64,000 nucleotides of DNA from Ustilago trichophora (GCA_900323505.1 OOIN01000005.1:1240001-1304000), one strand, 5' to 3'; positions 20,898 to 31,624 are shown, counted from the stretch's first letter. Numbers and translations: made by a program. The notes: generated from the letters alone by a model not told the origin.

Positions 20898-22667
20898 TCA
20901 AATTCTGTCAAGATCAAATTTGACTAATAACGTTGAATGAGTCTCTCTCCCCTTCAAATCGAGTAATCTGATAAATCTCCATCCTTGAGCTGCATACGTC
21001 AACCTGACCGCAGCCACGGCGAACAAGGGGTTCCTGGCAAATTTATCATCGCTCTTTATCAGAATTCTAACAAACGCCAACTCGTCATGTTCAAATTCCC
21101 ATTCCAGAGTTTCGTGCCAAATAGGGTCTGTAGGGATGGGTTGTTCGCCTTTGTGAATGATGCCGAGTTTGTGCTGTTTGTAAGGTTTGGTTTTTTCCTT
21201 GGGTGGATCTTGTTTCAAGTCAGAGGGGAGGATGAGGGTGCAAGTGACGTAGGGGCGGATGTCGTCTGCTTCTCTTCCTTTGGGAAGGGGGAGATCGGTG
21301 GCTCCTGCGATATGGAGGCTGAGCTTATGACGGCCGAGGGAGGTGTTTCCATCGCCACCGATGCGCAGACCAGGTGGTTTGAGGACGTATCCATCTGAAC
21401 CGGAAAAGAGCGCTTCGTTGAGCTGGATACTGTGGTCAAAAGTCTGCCAGTTGAGTGCGCACACTTGGGCACCGACACCCCAGAAGGGGACAGGATTGAG
21501 ATTTTTGGAGCTGATTCGGGTACCTTTGGGATAAACGCGCATAAGATGCTCGGCGTTGTGCTTCTTGATGGCAGCCGTTTGCTTCGGAAGGAGGTCAAGG
21601 AGGCCGGTCTCCGAGATGTTGATCAGATGATCGTGTGGGCCATTGGTGAGCGTCGAAGTATACCAAGAGTCATTGACGGGCTTGACAGATTGAGCGTAGA
21701 CACCGAGAGCGCAGAGCTCCGGGATGATGCCTGCCTTCTTGGCCTCGTTGCGCTTTGCTTTGTTTTTCTTCTCCTCCTCGTCATCCTCCTCGTCATCTGC
21801 CTCTTCGACGGGAGGCTTGTCAGAAAGATGGAATTCGACCATAACGGCGATCTTGGCACCCAAGTGATCGAGCGCCGTATGCTCACTCGCAGGCTGTCCC
21901 TTGTCAACGGGACCCGAAATGAGCAAATCACCCCACACTTGGTGCATGATCTCGACCAGTCTCTTCTGTCCCGCGTGACCACAGTGATTCTCGAGCGACA
22001 GCAGCACAGGAGCAACCTTGAAGCTCTGATCACGCTTTGCCTCCTCCTCTTCCTTTTGGATCGCCTGCTTCATAGTCTCGCAGACGGCGCGGAAGGGAAT
22101 GTGCGAAGCGAGCGTGTAACCGTGCGTCACTTTTGGCTCTGATGGGTTGTCGTCGTTATCCCATGCATCGATCTCTACACACCTGGCGCCAGTGATGAGT
22201 ACATGCTCGTAGGCCACCGCCGACGAGCTACCGTATAGCTGATGAGCTAGCAGATAAGTGTTGTGCGAAGAACTGACAAAGTACTCGCTCAGCGGACGGC
22301 TACGATCGCGCACGTAGTCCGGAACATTGATGTGCGACTTGTCCACAAATGCCTTGAGCGCGTCCGAGCTCGCTGCGTTGGGTTGGTCTAGAGCAGCATC
22401 GTTGGCGGAGAGCAGGTTTTCTTTCACCAAGAACTCGCGGAGTGCATGGCTGACTCGAAGTTCAGACTTGGTGATCTTTGTACGACGGGCTGCATGTCCA
22501 CCACCGGCAATCGAGTCGAACTCGACCTCTTCACCGAGGTTGTCTCCGCCTCCTTCGGGATCAGAGGCGCCGGTCTTGGAGAAAGGGTTGAGCTTGGCGA
22601 ATTTGGAAGTGAGGATGGAGGGCGCTGCCTCACCATCCTTTGTGTGTGGGTCTGTGTTGTCAGACAT
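20898..22667 (-). CDS. PLC1: Phosphoinositide-specific phospholipase C (delta-like)
   Basis: The 589-residue protein hydrolyses PI(4,5)P2 to inositol trisphosphate and diacylglycerol. The X domain (about 120-290) contains SEYFVSSSHNTYLLAHQL with the first catalytic histidine, ARCVEIDAWD, and VTHGYTL with the second. A highly acidic/lysine linker (DDEEDDEEEKKNK) separates it from the Y domain (about 335-430; ARIYPKGTR-like RVYPKGTRISSKNLNPVPFW and CALNWQTFD). A C2 domain closes the protein (about 450-585). There is no PH domain and at most a rudimentary EF-hand region before X, so it is a short fungal form. Start ATG 22667 is used; TTG precedes it. TATATAA lies 82 bp upstream. Gene symbol is by family, moderately sure. 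Confidence 0.92.
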   Translation of the reverse strand: MSDNTDPHTKDGEAAPSILTSKFAKLNPFSKTGASDPEGGGDNLGEEVEFDSIAGGGHAARRTKITKSELRVSHALREFLVKENLLSANDAALDQPNAASSDALKAFVDKSHINVPDYVRDRSRPLSEYFVSSSHNTYLLAHQLYGSSSAVAYEHVLITGARCVEIDAWDNDDNPSEPKVTHGYTLASHIPFRAVCETMKQAIQKEEEEAKRDQSFKVAPVLLSLENHCGHAGQKRLVEIMHQVWGDLLISGPVDKGQPASEHTALDHLGAKIAVMVEFHLSDKPPVEEADDEEDDEEEKKNKAKRNEAKKAGIIPELCALGVYAQSVKPVNDSWYTSTLTNGPHDHLINISETGLLDLLPKQTAAIKKHNAEHLMRVYPKGTRISSKNLNPVPFWGVGAQVCALNWQTFDHSIQLNEALFSGSDGYVLKPPGLRIGGDGNTSLGRHKLSLHIAGATDLPLPKGREADDIRPYVTCTLILPSDLKQDPPKEKTKPYKQHKLGIIHKGEQPIPTDPIWHETLEWEFEHDELAFVRILIKSDDKFARNPLFAVAAVRLTYAAQGWRFIRLLDLKGRETHSTLLVKFDLDRI

Positions 22668-23197
22668 TGTCAAACGGCGTTTCGATGGCGTTTCGATTCG
22701 AATACGAGATTTTCGAAGACAAAGCTTGACGAGGTGGAGGGCTGGGGATTATATACACCTTGACGTCTCGACTGAATCCAGGTAGGGTTGGTGCCAAGTA
22801 GGTGAGCCGACTGTAGAACAGCAAAAGAATGCTACCGGCCAAAGTGGCAGCTGAAGAAGTTTGTTGCATGCACCTCGACGCCATGGAGCTGTTCAACTTT
22901 TGTTTTTTTTTGTTGTCCTGGGGCGGTGAAGCCGTTTGTGGAGGCAGTGCTGTTCCGCCTTCCCGGAAATAGAATGACCGCTCTCCGTGCCGAACACGCG
23001 CTCGAGCCAAATGCCAAGTTCTCAATTCAAATTCTCGTCCGGAAAGAAATCCAAGCTCCACGCAGCACACAGCACAACTCGGGACTCGCAACTTAACTCC
23101 AAGTGTTGTTCTCGAGTCCCAGTTGAGAATTCAACACCTTGCACCTTTCACCGTTCTTGATCTTCTTCATATACACTTCCTGGGTCGAATAGCAAAC
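22668..23197. other. Divergent promoter (PLC / UPF0132-like gene)
   Basis: The 530 bp hold the PLC TATA box (22749-22755), a T-run at 22902-22911 and CAATTCAAATTC/GAGAATTCAA elements near 23026 and 23140. Confidence 0.5.
22749..22755 (-). promoter_or_regulatory. TATA box of the PLC gene
   Basis: TATATAA on the minus strand, 82 bp upstream of the PLC ATG. Confidence 0.55.
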
Positions 23198-23948
23198 ATG
23201 TCGGACCAAAAGCAACCGCTCATCAACAATGGTGCATACCGCGAGTCTCTCGATGAAGATCTCGACCCACGCTACGCAACCGAATCCTACCAGCACCAGC
23301 CAGCATCCTCAGCCGGCCACAACCACAATAATAATAACGCCAACGTAGTCTTTGACGCTGCATCAGCGGTCGAATCACAATCACAACCCTCGAGAGGCTT
23401 TACCGCATCCTCCGCTCCATCTTGGCAGCAACCGCAATCACATTCTGCATCTGCCTCCTTACAAGGCCTTACCGGAGGATACTCTCATTCGTTTGGCACG
23501 TCACGGGCATGGAGTTTGAGCAGCATCTGTGCGATCGCTTGGGCTCTGCCACCTTTCAGCTCGGCTTTTGTGCTAATTTGGGAGACGGAGAACGATCTTG
23601 CGAGGTTCCACGCTTATCAGGCGGGCCTTAGCGGTGCGGCGTTGATTGTGTTGTTGTGGATTCTGAGGTCGGTGCTAGGCTTGAAGACGATCGGGTTGCT
23701 GGTCGCGATGGGCGCCTATGGATGGTTCTGGGTCAATGCGTAAGTATGAATCCCCGCTCTATTGTGGTAACGATGCGATACAGGAGCTGACGTTCATCTT
23801 CTCCTTTTTCTTTCTCCTTTTTTTCTCTTTCTTTTTGTGGCTGCGAATCAACAGATCAACGGCACACAAATCAGCGCCTTCGCTCTCCAGAAACCCATAC
23901 CTCCCACACATTGGCGACATAGCCTCCAGATGGGTCGGCGAAGAATGA
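23198..23948 (+). CDS. UPF0132/DUF4870-like membrane protein, 2 exons
   Basis: Exons 23198-23739 and 23855-23948 (intron 23740-23854, GTAAGT...CAACAG) give 211 residues. Function is unknown. A disordered, Gln/Asn/Ser-rich N-terminus (about 1-105, including an Asn/His run) precedes three hydrophobic segments (about 110-180). The first is LSSICAIAWALPPFSSAFVL, followed by the characteristic ETENDLARFHAYQAGL loop that resembles the xxxVRFHAxQ motif of UPF0132/DUF4870 proteins. Splicing replaces a premature stop by a conserved-looking tail, LPHIGDIASRWVGEE. ATG 23198 gives a clean start; an in-frame upstream extension lacks support. The intron is pyrimidine-rich. Confidence 0.75.
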
Positions 23949-24215
23949 TTCTGTTCAAATACCCTCCACTGGCATATCAATGTATTAGGACCAAGAGATT
24001 GTCGAACTTCGATATTTAGCAATGGGCAACGCCATAAGATACACATCGAGCGAGATCAGGCTGAAAGGCTCGCATGATGCTTTTCGTGTCATCCTCCGAT
24101 CTTCAACACACAACGTGATCCAAGGAGTAGGGGATCCATTCGATTCGAAGGTTGCACGGAATGCTTTTGAATTGCTTTCTATAATGCGTGTAGAAGATAA
24201 AGGAAAAGTGGCTGT

Positions 24216-27104
24216 CTAGCACCGCGGCAACCAGTCCCTGTAAGGCAGATCAGGGAACGCATCGTGCCATCGGTCTAGGAAAATATCCAGTCCGCCGCCG
24301 ATCGTGCATTGATGTGTGTAGAACGCCTGTTCGACCCACTTCCTCGCCTCCTCCTTCTGATTCTGCTTCAACGCCAATTTGGCTAAGGTGAGCATGGACG
24401 TGATCCCTCCATCAAAGTGCAGCGACGGAAGCTCCTTCAGGATCCTTCCACCCTCTTTTCCTGCATCCTCGAGTGTGCACCCGATGGACTCGAGCGCCTT
24501 GAGCTCCGACTTGACCGCCGCTGCCATGTCGTACTGACTCTGGTGCAACGCCAGCAATTGATAGATCTTCATCAAATCCGGTCGCAAGATCGGCCTCTGC
24601 GCACCATAAGTCGCTTGGACCTTTTCGATCATCTCCTCGAGCGACTCTGCTAGATCTCGGTGGTCTTCCGAATCATGCTTGTCCGGTTGTGCCGGTGTGG
24701 AAGATTTGAGCACGATTCGGCTACGTTCTTGAAGCATCGACAGGGACCCGCCGATAATTTGACCTCGCTCTCGCACCTTTTCTTCACCATCCTGTTCGTC
24801 AAGCAAACAAATTCCACAGCCGCACTTGAATCCGTGCTTGGACAGCTGAGACCTGCGGATCAACCAAGGCTGCTCGCCTTTGACATACTGATGCATGATC
24901 TCGGTCCCTTTTTTGAGCGGGTGCAAGGCACGAGTGGTGACAATATCGCCAAAGAAGACCGAGGAAACGTTGGGGAGACAGGCGTGGTTGAGGATGGCAG
25001 GGAGAGGGTGGACCATCGTGGAGCGGGTGAGTTCCGAGTCCTGCGGTGCGTCATCCGAAGACGATTTGCCTCCGGGATTGGCGGCGGGTCCAAAGGCGTT
25101 GAATCGTAGCACGCCGTCGACGTAGCTCGAGTTGATTGAAGGGCGATTGGCGCCATGAAGCACGGTCTCGCGCCACTTGCGTTGCTCATCAGAATCCACG
25201 CTAAGCTTCGTTTGGCACGCTTGGATAAGGTGCTCGATCTGGTCGGCGGGGGTCGCTGCATCTGTGTAGCTGCGCTTGGGAGGGGCAGGGTACGTCTCGC
25301 CCACCCATTTCGAATACTCAACTCCTGGACCAGCAGTCAAACCCATAATCGGCAAAGTGAGCTCATCCGGCCTATCCACCATGGCATGGATGCTCTTGGT
25401 CGCAGCCAAAACCTGCGTGGTCGTACTCGTCACACCAGACTCCACTGAGTAGCGCAGCAGATGGACACCCCTGCATCCCGCCTCAGCAGCATAGCTCGAA
25501 GCAGCGGCCTTGCAGCACAGCAGCAGCTCTCCTTCCTCGACATCGCGGGTAAGCACCAATCCTCTTCCCGCGCCTGGAATGTTCTCGATCGCAATGGGTC
25601 CGAACCAGTCCTGAATGTCGAAGCGAGGAGTGGCATAGGATTGCGAGTCGTAGTAGTAAGCCCAGACATTTTCGTGCGTCGGACCGAAGGCAGACGCTTT
25701 TTGCGCTGAACGCACTGCGTTGAGGGTCTCATGAATTCGATCTTGTGCCGAGATGCGTTGCGAAGGGGAATACGAGGATAGAGCTGCTTCAAATGCGAGT
25801 CGGCTCCGCTCAAAGTCACACTTCTTGTATAGCACTTGACCTTCAAGTTCTAGGTCCTCAGCTGCCGAACTGTCGCAAGATGTGGAAAGGGGAAGGCCAA
25901 GAACACGAGCAGCACAGAGCTCGCGGTGGGCTGCTCCAGGACGGTTTTCGCTAAGAAATGACTGGATGAGGGAGCGCGTTCGTTGGCTCAGAGCCTTTCT
26001 CTGGTCTTCGTCTAGGCTTTGCAGACGTCCTTCGAGCTGTGCTGAGGTGGAGGAAGCGACGATGCGAGAGAGCGGGCCGTCCTGAAGCCATCGGCAACCT
26101 CTGGTGTTGCACGCTGATGGTGAATCTTTGAGAAGCGAGTCATCGTCATCAAAGTGATCTGCTGCATCCTGCGCTACATCAATCTTCCAAATAGTGGCGT
26201 CTAGAAGCTTTTTGTCTGCCTCACATAGACGATCGAGAACGTGAACATCGGTAGGCGTGTCGACTCGAACACCTGGCACGCTCTTTCCACCTTGGCATGG
26301 TCCACCCTTGGCAAAATGATTGAGGCTGACAAAGGGTTCTCGTATCGCGATCACAGTACCAACTGGAAGATGTGCGTCGAGCTGCGAGCCGCTGAGGTGG
26401 AGGTTGCTGGTAAAGTGAGCGATACTGATTGGAAGAGCATTGCCGGAGGGCAGAACGCCGATGAACGTGCAGCCGACATAGAGGTTGAGACTGGACGCGA
26501 CCCTACAGAGGATATATCGACGCTCGAAGCGTTTTGGTGCCTCAAGCTCATCTGCATCAAGCCGTGTAAGTTGTTCGAGAGACTTTTCAGAAGCATAGCT
26601 TCCGACACCATCGAAGGTCTGACGTGGGAGATAGAAACGTTTGCGCTTGCGGCCGGACTCGGGGTCGTGACCGGCGATGTATACCTCTTCTTGACGCTTC
26701 TTGATCTCTGCCGCTTGTCTAGCTAGGAGCGCTTTGAGTGGTACGGGCTTGAGCTTCTTGGGTGCCGAGAGAGCCTCTTTCTCTTTACAGAGTGTATCCC
26801 GCTCTTTGTCGATTGACTTGTTGTAGTTCTCCAACAGCGCTTGCACGGCGCCCTTGAACAGGTCGGCATCAACGAGAGGATCCAATACAAGATCCGCATC
26901 GTCATCCTGTTTGCCATCTTTGTTTTCGTTGTTGGCTGCTTCGTCGGTCTCGTCAGGGACCAGGTCGTTTTTGGCCGGAGTGAGAGAGAGATGGCGAGCA
27001 AGGTTATCTTGAACTTCGCTGTCGGGGTCGGAGAGTTGAAGCAGCTGCTCGTGATCCGGTAACGAGAGACCGATATTGCGAAGCGCCTTGAGCAGATCCT
27101 CCAT
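24216..27104 (-). CDS. SET-domain protein with TPR-like repeats (SMYD/TTC-like)
   Basis: The 962-residue, single-exon protein carries a split SET methyltransferase fold. SET-N starts at about 505 with IPGAGRGLVLTRDVEEGELLL. After a long insertion, the core NHxCxPN motif appears as LNHACLPNVSSVFFGD (about 705) and is followed by LKKGTEIMHQYV and a post-SET cysteine cluster GFKCGCGICLLDE (about 755-770). Helical repeat stretches flank it: a TPR-like pair before SET (LEGQVLYKKCDFERSRLAFEAAL) and more helices C-terminally (LLALHQSQYDMAAAVKSELKALESIG). It could methylate histones or other proteins; the target is unknown. Start MEDLLKALRN at 27104 is preferred; the frame stays open to 27491, so a longer form is possible. 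Confidence 0.82.
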   Translation of the reverse strand: MEDLLKALRNIGLSLPDHEQLLQLSDPDSEVQDNLARHLSLTPAKNDLVPDETDEAANNENKDGKQDDDADLVLDPLVDADLFKGAVQALLENYNKSIDKERDTLCKEKEALSAPKKLKPVPLKALLARQAAEIKKRQEEVYIAGHDPESGRKRKRFYLPRQTFDGVGSYASEKSLEQLTRLDADELEAPKRFERRYILCRVASSLNLYVGCTFIGVLPSGNALPISIAHFTSNLHLSGSQLDAHLPVGTVIAIREPFVSLNHFAKGGPCQGGKSVPGVRVDTPTDVHVLDRLCEADKKLLDATIWKIDVAQDAADHFDDDDSLLKDSPSACNTRGCRWLQDGPLSRIVASSTSAQLEGRLQSLDEDQRKALSQRTRSLIQSFLSENRPGAAHRELCAARVLGLPLSTSCDSSAAEDLELEGQVLYKKCDFERSRLAFEAALSSYSPSQRISAQDRIHETLNAVRSAQKASAFGPTHENVWAYYYDSQSYATPRFDIQDWFGPIAIENIPGAGRGLVLTRDVEEGELLLCCKAAASSYAAEAGCRGVHLLRYSVESGVTSTTTQVLAATKSIHAMVDRPDELTLPIMGLTAGPGVEYSKWVGETYPAPPKRSYTDAATPADQIEHLIQACQTKLSVDSDEQRKWRETVLHGANRPSINSSYVDGVLRFNAFGPAANPGGKSSSDDAPQDSELTRSTMVHPLPAILNHACLPNVSSVFFGDIVTTRALHPLKKGTEIMHQYVKGEQPWLIRRSQLSKHGFKCGCGICLLDEQDGEEKVRERGQIIGGSLSMLQERSRIVLKSSTPAQPDKHDSEDHRDLAESLEEMIEKVQATYGAQRPILRPDLMKIYQLLALHQSQYDMAAAVKSELKALESIGCTLEDAGKEGGRILKELPSLHFDGGITSMLTLAKLALKQNQKEEARKWVEQAFYTHQCTIGGGLDIFLDRWHDAFPDLPYRDWLPRC

Positions 27105-28541
27105 GTCTGATGTTTGAACGCTGTCGAACGTTGCAGATGGTCTTATGGGGTTGAAGAAGCAGCTGTCGTGTGGGTGTTGGGCATTTTGGAAGGAACACCA
27201 TTCCACCAAAAAATTGAAGCATTTCCCGGAATTCGGACTAGGATTCATACCGGCCGAAAATTCCGAACGAAGATTAGACGAGCTCTTCAAACATGGCAAG
27301 CTTTCGTTTTTCAGAGACCAAAGCCTCATGATCAGGCCTTTGCCAACCAAGATGCCCGCGTGCCCGATGTACGCTCGCTTGGACACAAGACCCTTGCTTG
27401 CCAACGTGGTATTTAGCCTAGGAAGATCATAAGTCGGGGTTGCATGGAAGCATGTTTGTCTAGCGTGGGTGACTTTTGGAAGTGATTGCAAGACCGCACC
27501 TGCTTGCTAGCATCGTGAGCTGGGCTTTGGTTGTGTTAGGATATCGAAGCTCGCTTGCGATAGCAGAGGGGGGACACAGAGGTCACGCGAAATTGATTTA
27601 CAAAAAAAGTCTGGCGCGGATAAGGCTCTGCGTAGCCGAAGGAGGAGTTTGAAACTCGACACTTTTTTCGGCACAACGGAGAGATACTGTACAGGACGGT
27701 ACCGATCCTTGTATTTAAAAAGTGACTCTTGTACAAGCTCCGAGACGACGTTTGCACCAAGTTCTAGCTTAGCATTGTCCGGAGCCTTTCTTGCCAAATG
27801 AATCGCGAACGTGACCGCCGAATGAAGCACCATATTTCTGGTTCATGCAAGAGTAGGGCCTTTTGTGCAACCTAGCATGAATGCCTTGGCTCTGAGTTCA
27901 TCCAGAATGCCACACTAGTTGACTGAGTCTACAGACGGAGTGCGACCATGGCACGGACGCAGTATTGCTCAACGACTCTTGTCATCGGGCTGGTAACTCA
28001 CGATGCAGTTGCCAGTGTGATCTTCATGTCCACGACAGCTGCGTCCAATTCATCCCACCAACATCTTTTCTCTCTGGCTCAAATCGACGTGCGCATATCC
28101 GACCCGGCGGCAACAATGACCTCAGCGGCACAGGAGAAAAGGAGAATAGGATACGGTTGACCGATCATGAGTGCGCCCAGCTGAGCATGTGAGCACGTTC
28201 AGGAGGGGGCCGTACTGCGAAGATGATGGAGTTCAAAGCGTCACAAACGAGGGAACGTGGGCTGACCCTCGACACTGGACGGGCTGCGATTGGCTCACCC
28301 ACAAAAAGCGCTCACAAGAGCATGCATATCTGGTGGTGCATTGCATTGCAGCGCACTTTCCAGACATGGAGAACAAAAACTGCGCCCTTTCTTGTGGACT
28401 CCACGCGATCGCAGAGGCCGGAAAGAGAGAGAGAGAAAGAGAAACAGGAGGGAAACAGGCGGTCCACGCTTGGCAATTTTCGCCTAGCCCACTCAGCCAG
28501 CCGCCGCCGTCCTCGACCGCCGCCGAAGGGAAAAAAAGGAG

Positions 28542-28565
28542 AAAAAAAAAAAAAAAAAAAAAAAA
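28542..28565. repeat. Poly(A) tract
   Basis: An uninterrupted run of about 24 adenines, preceded by a GA-rich stretch and facing a poly(T) run about 110 bp downstream. Confidence 0.8.
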
Positions 28566-28677
28566 CCATAATAATAACAAAGAGAGAGAGGCGCACTGTC
28601 GGACTTGAGCGTTCCTTGCTCGCTTGTGCAACTTTGTCGGAATATGTATCACCTCGTTAGCCGAATTCTCCTCTCCC

Positions 28678-28696
28678 TTTTTTTTTTTTTTTTTTT
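28678..28696. repeat. Poly(T) tract
   Basis: A run of about 19 thymines following a CT-rich stretch. Confidence 0.8.
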
Positions 28697-28891
28697 GGCT
28701 CTTTGGTGAAACGACTGTCCACATTCTCGAGGGCACAAAACCCTCGGGTAGAGATCATCACCTCGTGATTGTTGCCCTGCCGTGTGAGAAAGGAGGGTTC
28801 TGAATGGCAAGGCGCAGTTAGGCACCATCCAGTGTGGGCCTGTGTGCCGTTTAGACCGAGTGCAGCAACTATCTCATCCAGGTCAGCCCAC

Positions 28892-28907
28892 GGTACTGTA
28901 CTGTACC
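28892..28907. promoter_or_regulatory. GTACTG-repeat element upstream of the GIT1-like gene
   Basis: GGTACTGTACTGTACC lies 223 bp upstream of the transporter ATG. The same GTACTGTAC word, or its complement, recurs in other intergenic regions of the window (33912, 39476, 48619). A regulatory role is inference. Confidence 0.35.
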
Positions 28908-29003
28908 AGACTCTGCCGGCTTCATCAGATCCCTTCTTTGCATGCTTGATTTTGAAACTCTCCTGCACGGAGACCCGAGTCTGAGGCACCGTTTGCCCCA
29001 CCC

Positions 29004-29010
29004 TATAAAG
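29004..29010 (+). promoter_or_regulatory. TATA box of the GIT1-like transporter gene
   Basis: TATAAAG lies 120-126 bp upstream of the ATG, followed by a CACACACC/CT-rich leader. Confidence 0.55.
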
Positions 29011-29129
29011 CGCTGCCCGTCACAGCCCAGATTTACCTTACCGCCTTCTCCCTCACACACCCGCCTCAACACCACCCCTCCCATCTCGACGCCTTCTCGC
29101 TCCATACAGCAGGCGCGAATTCCTACAAG

Positions 29130-30836
29130 ATGGCCGACATCCAACCCACACACCACGAGGATATCTCGCCAACTGGCGAGAAAGAGATTCGCCAGGACTC
29201 GATCGACACTCCTGCTCAACCCCTCACCAAGAAGTCTCGCCTTGGCGCTGTCGGTTTGATTTTCGCCTGCGGTGCTGCATTGTTCTCTGATGGATATGTG
29301 AACGCTAGCAGTGGGCCCGCTCTCACAGTACTGTCTTACGCCTATCCTGACTATGCTGGCTTCACCGAGTTTGAATCCCGCTTCTCTTCGCTCGTTTTCG
29401 CCGGTACCGTCTTTGGTATGCTCCTCTTTGGTTTCCTCGTTGACCGTATCGGCCGACGCCACGGTATGTGGTTCGCCTCGATCTGGCTTACTCTCTGGTC
29501 CATCCTCATTGCTGGTGCCTGGGGAGCAGGTGGCTCCATCGGTGGTCTTTTCGCCGCTCTCTCTGCCTACCGTTTCATCATTGGTATTGCCATCGGTGCC
29601 GAGTACCCAAGTGGATCCGTTGCCGCTTCCGAGAACACCGAGGGTGAAGGTGTAAACAAGAACCGCCAACAGATGTACTTCATCATTGCCACCAACACCA
29701 TGATCGATCTCGGCTTTGTCGTCGCTGCTCTCGTCGCCTATATTCTCCTTCTCTTCTTTGGCATGAAGCATCTCGCCTGGGTCTGGCGCCTCACCCTCGG
29801 CATCGGTGCCCTTCCTCCTCTCATTGTCTTCTTCTTCCGAATGGGTATGCAGGAGCCCGAACACTACCGTAAGAATGCCATCAAGAAGAACGTCCCCTAC
29901 TGGCTCATTTTCAAGCGCTACTGGGTCCGGCTCCTCGCTGTTTGCCTTGCTTGGTTTGCCTACGACGTAAGTAGATTCCAGAATCTTGAATGTGCGAACT
30001 CTCTAAAAAGAATCGTCCGGAAAAGACCCACTCACATTGACCCTTCGTAACATTTCTTTCTACAGTACGTCTCCTACCCAAGTGGTATCTACTCTTCCAT
30101 CATCGTAAAGCAACTCAACCCCGGCAATGGCTCCGATTATGACACCCTCAAGAAGTCTCTCGCCTATAGCACCGCCTTGAACTGCTTCTACCTGCCCGGT
30201 ACCATCATCGGAGCCCTCGTTTCGGATCGTCTAGGCCCCAAGTACACTATGATCCTCGGTCTCCTTTGCCAGGCTGTCCTTGCCTTCGTCATGGGTGGTG
30301 CCTTTGGCCAGATCAGGGAGTCATTGGGTGGTTTTATTGTGGTGTATGGGCTGTTCCTTGCATTTGGTGAGTTTGGACCGGGAAATAATCTCGGCCTTCT
30401 CGCCAGCAAGGCATGTGGACCTGCCGCTGTCAGAGGTACATTCTACGGCATTGCAGCTGCAATCGGAAAAGTCGGAGCTTTCAGCGGATCTTACGCTTAT
30501 CCTCAGATTCAGGCCGATCTCGGCACTCCCAGCGACAATATCTACTACGCTGGTCCATTTTACATTGCCGGTGGTCTCGCCATTTTCTCCGCAATCATCA
30601 CGTTCTTCTTCATTCCTGCTATCGGCCAGGACAGCATGAAGAAGGAAGACGAGGCCTTCCGACAGTATCTGGCAGATAACGGATACGATGTCTCGCAGAT
30701 GGGATTGGTGGATGCCAATCACCCGGCTCAGTTCGAGGAAGGTGCGGCTAGGACTCATTCCAACAGCGAAAAGGACTCGCTCGAGAACAAGGAGAAAGGC
30801 AACGAGACTACCGTCACCTCTGCTCCCGTCAATTAA
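29130..30836 (+). CDS. GIT1: MFS glycerophosphodiester/phosphate transporter (GIT1-like), 2 exons
   Basis: Exons 29130-29966 and 30066-30836 (intron 29967-30065, GTAAGT...TACAG) give 535 residues with about twelve membrane helices. The family imports glycerophosphoinositol or glycerophosphocholine, or phosphate. Signatures are the MFS loop FGFLVDRIGRRHG between helices 2 and 3, GAEYPSGSVAASENTE typical of the GIT1 group, NxMIDLGFVVAALVAYILL, and FAYDYVSYPSGIYSSII, the last formed only by splicing. The N-terminus and the C-terminal 60 residues are hydrophilic. Codon use is highly biased, suggesting strong expression. The window also encodes a PLC and a 5-phosphatase, but no linkage is implied. 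Substrate specificity is inferred from motifs; the related PHO84 group is the main alternative. Confidence 0.87.
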
Positions 30837-30979
30837 GAGCGATTTTGCTTCTGAATCTGCTCCGATACGCGGAACATTGCGCATCAGTCCCGACAGACGC
30901 TTCATGTAGACTAAATTGTTGTATGTACTACGAATGTCGATATACCCGCTACTTGGAAAGACCTTTTCGAGACTTGTGC

Positions 30980-31624
30980 TCATTTCGCATTGAGCTGAGC
31001 GTTGATCTTGGCGAGCACATCGAAAGTGACGTTGACGATGCACGCGATGGAAGACTCCTTTGTGAAATCGAGCCCGGCGGGAGACTCGAGACGGATCACG
31101 TCTTGAAGGTGCACGAGCGTTCCTTTCTCGAACCGAACAGTGTCGCAATACAGCGTGGTGATACTGGGCACTCGCATGATGGCGCTTTCACCAGTACCGA
31201 ATTCGATCTCGATCCATCTTTTTCTTGAATGCGGGAAAGCGGAAGGACGAGGGTCGTTCTTGATTCGACCGACGAAGGACATCTTTTGGCGGCCCATGGC
31301 AATGCTTTTGTCCGAATGCCTGAAAGTGTGTGGAGCAGTGAGGGTGCGGATCAGGATGGTGGACCCGGGAACGAGGCTATCGTCCAGCTTGCGGGGGTCG
31401 CGACTGCGGTGACTAGGCACAGGAGGAGGCAGAGGGGCCGCGTCACCACGAGTTTGCTTTTTGAAGGAGGCAAAGACAGATCGTATACCACAGAGCAGGA
31501 GAGAACGATGCTTCTTGTCTTCAATGATGTCAAAGAGGTCCTTGACAGTCAGACCAGCTTCGTCGAGGAACTTATCCACAGCTTCGGCGTAGACTATCTC
31601 AAGAGGGCGCGATTGAAGATGCAT
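30980..31624 (-). CDS. Conserved-looking hypothetical protein, 214 aa
   Basis: I do not recognise the family. The frame is intronless, begins at an ATG after a CT-rich leader and has coding-like C/G-ending codons. The N-terminal 60 residues look helical (VDKFLDEAGLTVKDLFDIIED). A Pro/Arg/Ser linker (about 62-82) follows, then a segment rich in short beta-like strands (STILIRTL, RWIEIEFGTGE, AIMRVPSITTLYCDTVRFEKGTLVHL) that could form a small barrel. A C-terminal helix ends NAQLNAK. No signal peptide or membrane helix. It is convergent with the GIT1-like gene, 143 bp apart. Confidence 0.6.
   Translation of the reverse strand: MHLQSRPLEIVYAEAVDKFLDEAGLTVKDLFDIIEDKKHRSLLLCGIRSVFASFKKQTRGDAAPLPPPVPSHRSRDPRKLDDSLVPGSTILIRTLTAPHTFRHSDKSIAMGRQKMSFVGRIKNDPRPSAFPHSRKRWIEIEFGTGESAIMRVPSITTLYCDTVRFEKGTLVHLQDVIRLESPAGLDFTKESSIACIVNVTFDVLAKINAQLNAK

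Larger units (their letters stand above)
27105..29129. other. Long divergent intergenic region with homopurine/homopyrimidine tracts
   Basis: The 2025 bp between the SET gene and the transporter hold a GA-rich run (about 28424-28455), a poly(A) tract (28542-28565), a poly(T) tract (28678-28696), two GTACTG-type elements (27685-27694, 28892-28907) and a TATAAAG (29004-29010). A 108-codon minus-strand frame (27507-27833) is AT-rich and unlike neighbouring genes. Confidence 0.5.

Noticed and set aside
27105..27491. N-terminal extension of the SET protein
   Set aside because: The frame is open but begins at a TTG and its residues look like translated promoter; MEDLL at 27104 is the better start.
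27507..27833. 108-codon minus-strand frame
   Set aside because: AT-rich codon use unlike nearby genes and no recognised family; possibly chance, though not excluded.
28869..29864. 331-codon minus-strand frame
   Set aside because: Antisense to the GIT1-like first exon and its leader.
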